64,000 nucleotides of DNA from the NCBI RefSeq assembly GCF_001983165.1, contig NZ_MNPU01000027.1, positions 1-64,000 on the forward strand, written 5' to 3'. Source of the stretch: Pseudomonas gessardii (GTDB taxonomy: Bacteria > Pseudomonadota > Gammaproteobacteria > Pseudomonadales > Pseudomonadaceae). The notes below the pieces were generated by a model. The model was not told the origin of the DNA and made no database searches. It worked only from the letters and a program-made list of their open reading frames with translations. A program made the translations under genes and the position numbers. This document shows, piece by piece, positions 60,335 to 64,000 of the stretch (its first letter is position 1; the number at the start of each line of letters is the position of its first letter).

Positions 60335-61282
60335 TCAGTCGACGTTCTGCTCTGCCGACCAGTTGGCGTACCACTGGCGGAACAGCGCGTACTGGTGCTC
60401 GGCATACCGGCGCTGGGCATCGCTGAGCGCATCGCTCTCGTTGAAATGCAGGCTGTATTCCCGGTCGCCATTGAGCACCATCAAGTGCTTGTAATAGAGC
60501 ACCAGGTCGCAGCCTTCATCGAAGGACGACAGCACCGCCAGTGCCGCCTCCAGCTCGCGGGCCTGGCGCCGGGCCTTGGCATCGCCCTTGGCGGCTTTCT
60601 TGCTCAGGGCCACCAGTTGCAGGACTTCCCGTGGCAGGGCGTTGCCGATACCGGTGATCGCGCCGGTGGCGTTGCAGTTGACGAAGCCGTGCACCACTTG
60701 GGTATCGACACCGACCATCAGGGTCACGTCATCGTCCTGGGAGGTGATGTGTTCGGCCGCATAGCGCAGGTCGGCGCCGCCGCCGAATTCCTTGAAGCCG
60801 ATCAGGTTCGGGTACTCGCGGCGCAGCTCGAAGAACAGGTCGGCGCGGGTGGCAAAGCCGTAGTAGGGGCTGTTGTAGATCACCGACGGCAGGTTTGGTG
60901 CGGCACTGAGGATCGCCGCGAAGTGGGCTTTTTGCGCGGTGGCCGAAGCGCCACGGGACAGCACCCGAGGGATGACCATCAAGCCATGGGCGCCGACCTT
61001 GGCCGCGTGGGCCGCATGGGCAATGGCCTCACGGCTGTTGACCGCGCCGGTGCCGACGATGGTCGGGATGCCGGCGGCCACCAGGCGCGCCACGCCTTCC
61101 TGGCGCTGGGCTTCGGTGAGCAACGGCCAGTCGCCCATGGAGCCGCAATACACCACGGCGCTCATGCCGATCTCGATCAGCTCGCGGCCCTTGGCGACCA
61201 GGGCGTCGAAGTCCGGCTGGCGCTCGGCGGTGCACGGGGTCATCAGGGCCGGGATGCAGCCGGTGAAAATGTTATCGCTCAT
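60335..61282 (-). CDS. lhpC: Pyrroline-4-hydroxy-2-carboxylate deaminase (DapA/NAL family)
   Basis: 315 aa aldolase-superfamily protein that deaminates pyrroline-4-hydroxy-2-carboxylate to 2-oxoglutarate semialdehyde. The Schiff-base Lys164 is in NLIGFKEFGGGAD and the catalytic Tyr136 in SVIYNSPYYGFAT. The N-terminal FTGCIPALMTPCTAERQPDF and GSMGDWPLLT mark the DapA fold, with the Gly-Ser-Met/Asp change typical of this group rather than true DapA. AAGGAG is 8 bases before the ATG at 61282. It stands between the epimerase and dehydrogenase genes, as in P. putida. Confidence 0.94.
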   Translation of the reverse strand: MSDNIFTGCIPALMTPCTAERQPDFDALVAKGRELIEIGMSAVVYCGSMGDWPLLTEAQRQEGVARLVAAGIPTIVGTGAVNSREAIAHAAHAAKVGAHGLMVIPRVLSRGASATAQKAHFAAILSAAPNLPSVIYNSPYYGFATRADLFFELRREYPNLIGFKEFGGGADLRYAAEHITSQDDDVTLMVGVDTQVVHGFVNCNATGAITGIGNALPREVLQLVALSKKAAKGDAKARRQARELEAALAVLSSFDEGCDLVLYYKHLMVLNGDREYSLHFNESDALSDAQRRYAEHQYALFRQWYANWSAEQNVD

Positions 61283-61308
61283 GCTTCTATCTCCTTGGAA
61301 GGGTCTGT

Positions 61309-62253
61309 TTAAACGTTGCCGGGTGCGCAAATGCCCCAGGCGAAGGGGTCCTGTTCATCGATCAATAAGGTGCTGTCGGCGGTCATATAGGCGCGGCCGG
61401 TGATGAAGGGACGGATGCGTTCGCCCTCCCATTCAAAGTGGCCCTGGAACTGGCTGGCGGTGATGCTGGCTTGCACCCAGGGCTCGCCGGCCTGAAGTTT
61501 TCCATCGGCGGCCAGGCACGCCAGCTTGGCGCTGGTGCCGGTGCCGCAGGGCGAGCGGTCGTAGGCTTTGCCGGGGCACATGACGAAGTTGCGGCTGTCG
61601 GCCTGGTCGTCATCGGCGAACAGTTCGATATGGTCGATCAGCGCGCCGTCTGCGCCATGGATGCCCTGGGCTTCGAGGGCCTTGAGCAGCGCCCAGGTGA
61701 AGTCGGTCAAGGCCTCGACATTGCCCATGTGCAGCGCCTGGCCGTGCTCGGACACCAGGAAAAACCAGTTGCCGCCCCAGGCGATATCGCCATACACCCG
61801 GCCATGCCCCGGCACCTCCACCGGCACCTGCTGGCGATAGCGATAGGCGGGTACGTTGCGCAGGGTGACGGCGCCGTCCTCATGCAAGGTGGCGCTGACC
61901 GGGCCCACTGGCGTGTCGATACTGTGCACCCCCGGTGCGATGTGCCCCAGGTAGTGCAACGAGGCAACCAGGCCGATGGTGCCGTGGCCACACATGCCGA
62001 GGTAGCCGGCATTGTTGAAAAAAATCACCCCGCAGGTGGCCCCCGGTGTGACCGGCTCGCAGTACAGCGCGCCGACCAATACATCGTTGCCACGGGGCTC
62101 CAGCAGGCAGGCGCGGCGCCATGGGTCATGCTCGGTGCGTAGGTTTTCGAGTTGCTCGGCGATGGTCTGGCCGGCCAGCTGTGGGAAGCCATTGATGATC
62201 AGGCGCGTCGGTTCGCCGCCGGTGTGGGAGTCAATCACATGCAGTCGTTTCAT
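61309..62253 (-). CDS. lhpA: 4-Hydroxyproline 2-epimerase
   Basis: First step of the pathway: interconverts trans-4-hydroxy-L-proline and cis-4-hydroxy-D-proline; 314 aa. The two acid-base cysteines of the proline-racemase fold are Cys88 in AGYLGMCGHGTIG and Cys236 in DRSPCGTGTSAKLA, exactly as expected for the epimerase (trans-3-hydroxyproline dehydratases replace the first with Ser or Thr). AAGGA is 8 bases before the ATG at 62253; the open frame to 62754 overlaps the permease gene and is not used. Confidence 0.96.
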   Translation of the reverse strand: MKRLHVIDSHTGGEPTRLIINGFPQLAGQTIAEQLENLRTEHDPWRRACLLEPRGNDVLVGALYCEPVTPGATCGVIFFNNAGYLGMCGHGTIGLVASLHYLGHIAPGVHSIDTPVGPVSATLHEDGAVTLRNVPAYRYRQQVPVEVPGHGRVYGDIAWGGNWFFLVSEHGQALHMGNVEALTDFTWALLKALEAQGIHGADGALIDHIELFADDDQADSRNFVMCPGKAYDRSPCGTGTSAKLACLAADGKLQAGEPWVQASITASQFQGHFEWEGERIRPFITGRAYMTADSTLLIDEQDPFAWGICAPGNV

Positions 62254-62279
62254 CCAGCTATTCCTTGGTGATTGGCCGG

Positions 62280-63896
62280 TTACGCGTTCGCCGGGTGCAG
62301 GCCGCTCGCGGGCAGCACGGCTTCGCTTTCGTCGTCTTCGTGTTCCAGTTCCACCAGGTGCGCCGGCACGCCGGTGGCGGCGCCCCAGTAGTAGATGCCC
62401 AGCGCGCAGGCGGCGACGACCAGGGTGTCGAAGGGATGGCTGAGCACGCCCAGGCCGCCAAAACTGCCGAGCTTCGACAGCACCATGGTCACCGCGTAGA
62501 AACCGATCAACCATGCGCTGGAGCGCACTTGCCGGGCGATGTCCAGGTGCTGGGTCGGCACCAGGCGGCGGCACAGCAGGTACACCCCAAACATCACGAT
62601 TTGTAGGCCCAGCAGCCACGACACGGTGTTCCAGCCCGACCAGTAGACGATCAGCGCGGCGATGATGAACGACAGCGGGCCCAGCACAGCCATCCACTTG
62701 ACCCGGAACGGGCGCGGCATGTCCGGCGCATTGCGCCGCAGCGCGGCCACGCATACCGGGGCCACCGCGTAGCTCAACACCAGGGCGGCGGACACCACAT
62801 TGATCAGCGCCTCCCAGGACGGGAACGGCAGGGTCCAGAACACCGACAAGCTAAAGGTCAGCCACAGCGCCGGGCGCGGGATGCCGGATTTCTCATCGAT
62901 GCGCGTGAAAACCTTGAAGAAGGTGCCTGTCTGCGCCCAGCCATAGATCACCCGTGGCGTGGCGTTCATATAGATATTGCCGCAGCCGCTGGGGGAGATC
63001 ACGGCGTCGGCCACCACCAGGTAGGCCAGCCACCCCACGCCCAGGGCCAGGGCGATATCGCGATAGGGCAGGGCCAGTTCCTTGCTGATGCCGGCCCAGC
63101 CATTGGCAAGCATTTCGGTAGGCACGCCGCCGAGGAAGGCCACTTGCAGCAGCACATAAATCGCCGTGGACAGCAGCACCGAAAGGATCAGGGCAATGGG
63201 AATGGTGCGTTGCGGGTTTTTCACTTCGCTGGCCACCGAGATGATCGGCGTCAGCCCCAGATAGGCAAAAATCACCCCGCCGGCGGACACCGCCATTTCA
63301 ATCCCCGACAGGCCAAACGGCGCGAACCCCTGGGAGTGGAAGTTGGCCGGCTTGAAGAAGGTGAACAGCACGCCGATCACCAGCAGCGGCACGATGAACT
63401 TGAAAATACTGACCAGGTTATTGGCGATGGCAAAGGTCTTGACGCTGCGGTAGTTGAGCACGAAAAACAGGCAGAGCAGGCCGAACTGCACCAGCCAGCC
63501 CAGGGTGGTGGGGTCGCTGGAGCCGGCTTTGGTCAACTCGGGAAACCAGGCGGCGGCGTACTGCCTTGAGGCGACCACTTCAATCGCCACCAGGCTGGAA
63601 AACGCGATTAGGGTGATAAAACCCATCAGGTAGCCCAGCAGCGGGCCGTGGGAATACACCGGGTAGCGCACCACGCCCCCGGCACGGGGCAGGGCAGCGC
63701 CCAATTCGCAATACACAATGCCCAGCAACAGCACCGCAAAACCGCCGAGCAACCAGGAAAAAATCCCCGCCGGACCGGCAATCGACGACACATGGCTGGC
63801 GGCAAACAACCACCCGGAACCGAAGATGGCTCCCAGGCCGATAAAGGTGAGGTCGATCAGGGACAGCTGTTTCTTGAACTTGCCTTGGGCTGACAT
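62280..63896 (-). CDS. APC-family amino-acid permease, probably for hydroxyproline
   Basis: 538 aa inner-membrane transporter with about 12 helices. The first helix has the substrate/ion motif FIGLGAIFGSGWLFAASHVS typical of the APC superfamily, followed by LGGFAVLLLGIVYCELGAAL and FGLSGIEMAVSAGGVIFAYL in helix 6. The C-terminal tail is acidic and soluble (VELEHEDDESEAVLPAS). It is the first gene of the hydroxyproline operon, so it probably imports hydroxyproline or proline. AAGG lies seven bases before the ATG. Confidence 0.88.
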   Translation of the reverse strand: MSAQGKFKKQLSLIDLTFIGLGAIFGSGWLFAASHVSSIAGPAGIFSWLLGGFAVLLLGIVYCELGAALPRAGGVVRYPVYSHGPLLGYLMGFITLIAFSSLVAIEVVASRQYAAAWFPELTKAGSSDPTTLGWLVQFGLLCLFFVLNYRSVKTFAIANNLVSIFKFIVPLLVIGVLFTFFKPANFHSQGFAPFGLSGIEMAVSAGGVIFAYLGLTPIISVASEVKNPQRTIPIALILSVLLSTAIYVLLQVAFLGGVPTEMLANGWAGISKELALPYRDIALALGVGWLAYLVVADAVISPSGCGNIYMNATPRVIYGWAQTGTFFKVFTRIDEKSGIPRPALWLTFSLSVFWTLPFPSWEALINVVSAALVLSYAVAPVCVAALRRNAPDMPRPFRVKWMAVLGPLSFIIAALIVYWSGWNTVSWLLGLQIVMFGVYLLCRRLVPTQHLDIARQVRSSAWLIGFYAVTMVLSKLGSFGGLGVLSHPFDTLVVAACALGIYYWGAATGVPAHLVELEHEDDESEAVLPASGLHPANA

Positions 63897-63953
63897 AGCG
63901 GCGCCTTCTTGTGGGTTATTGGATAGGCCTGCAGTGGCGCTACAGTGAACCGA

Positions 63954-64000
63954 TCAGCCTGCCGGCGATTGATGTTTTGCGCGGTTATCAATGACGAATT
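63954..64000 (-). other. Possible C-terminal end of an upstream gene
   Basis: On the minus strand a frame enters from the right edge and reads FVIDNRAKHQSPAG before TGA at 63954-63956, 58 bases upstream of the permease. Only 15 codons are visible, so this may be chance. Confidence 0.2.

Overview
The window is a chromosomal segment of a fluorescent-group Pseudomonas. The evidence is a high-GC gammaproteobacterial gene style, the nuoA-N (fused nuoCD) - aceA - roxA/purB/hflD/mnmA - idh/icd - cspD/clpS/clpA/infA/bpt/aat - ftsK/lolA/rarA/crcB/serS/cysG - tusDCBE - yccA order that I know from pseudomonads, and the characteristic short GTGGGAGC-type REP palindromes of this group.

Layout. Positions 1-125 are the 3' tail (domains V and VI) of a group II intron whose body lies outside the window. 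A higB2/higA2-type toxin-antitoxin pair follows (166-821, minus). The complete 13-gene nuo operon for respiratory complex I fills 1060-16004 on the minus strand; a perfect ANR/FNR-type palindrome lies upstream of nuoA. Isocitrate lyase (aceA, minus) has an unusually long apparent leader with a promoter and an RpiR/RccR-like dyad at its far end. Next come a small housekeeping block (PA2633-like protein, GNAT acetyltransferase, roxA, purB, hflD, mnmA, Nudix) and an inserted EamA transporter with a LysR gene broken by one in-frame TGA. Two unrelated isocitrate dehydrogenases (monomeric idh, dimeric icd) then lie head to head.

The central part (31.0-44.2 kb) holds cspD, then clpS-clpA, infA, bpt and aat, which together make up the bacterial N-degron pathway. 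It continues with ftsK (TTG start), lolA, rarA, crcB, serS and cysG. After a glutathionyl-hydroquinone reductase, a tightly overlapping run ybiB-tusE-tusB-tusC-tusD supplies the tRNA 2-thiouridine sulfur relay (mnmA, the final thiolase, is also in the window). yccA and tRNA-Ser(UGA) close the conserved part.

From about 48.8 to 57.4 kb the content is accessory: small secreted or zinc-ribbon proteins, a DJ-1/PfpI protein, a MerR regulator divergent from a DUF2938 membrane protein with a clear MerR-type operator, a DUF6434 protein, a lipoprotein, an APH(6)-like kinase translationally coupled to a small membrane protein, a DUF2790 protein, an atypical LysR regulator, and an OprP-like porin with a Pho-box-like site. 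The last 6.5 kb (57.4-63.9 kb, minus) is a complete hydroxyproline catabolic operon: permease, epimerase, deaminase, ketoglutarate-semialdehyde dehydrogenase and D-hydroxyproline dehydrogenase. It converts trans-4-hydroxy-L-proline to 2-oxoglutarate.

Three REPINs (inverted REP pairs) and two single REP remnants sit in intergenic gaps. I saw no CRISPR array, prophage or integrase. No single locus stands out as an obviously new multi-gene system. The best leads are the aceA leader, the nuoF-nuoG hairpin, a possible short RNA in front of ftsK, the DUF2790 leader hairpin and the MerR/DUF2938 switch.
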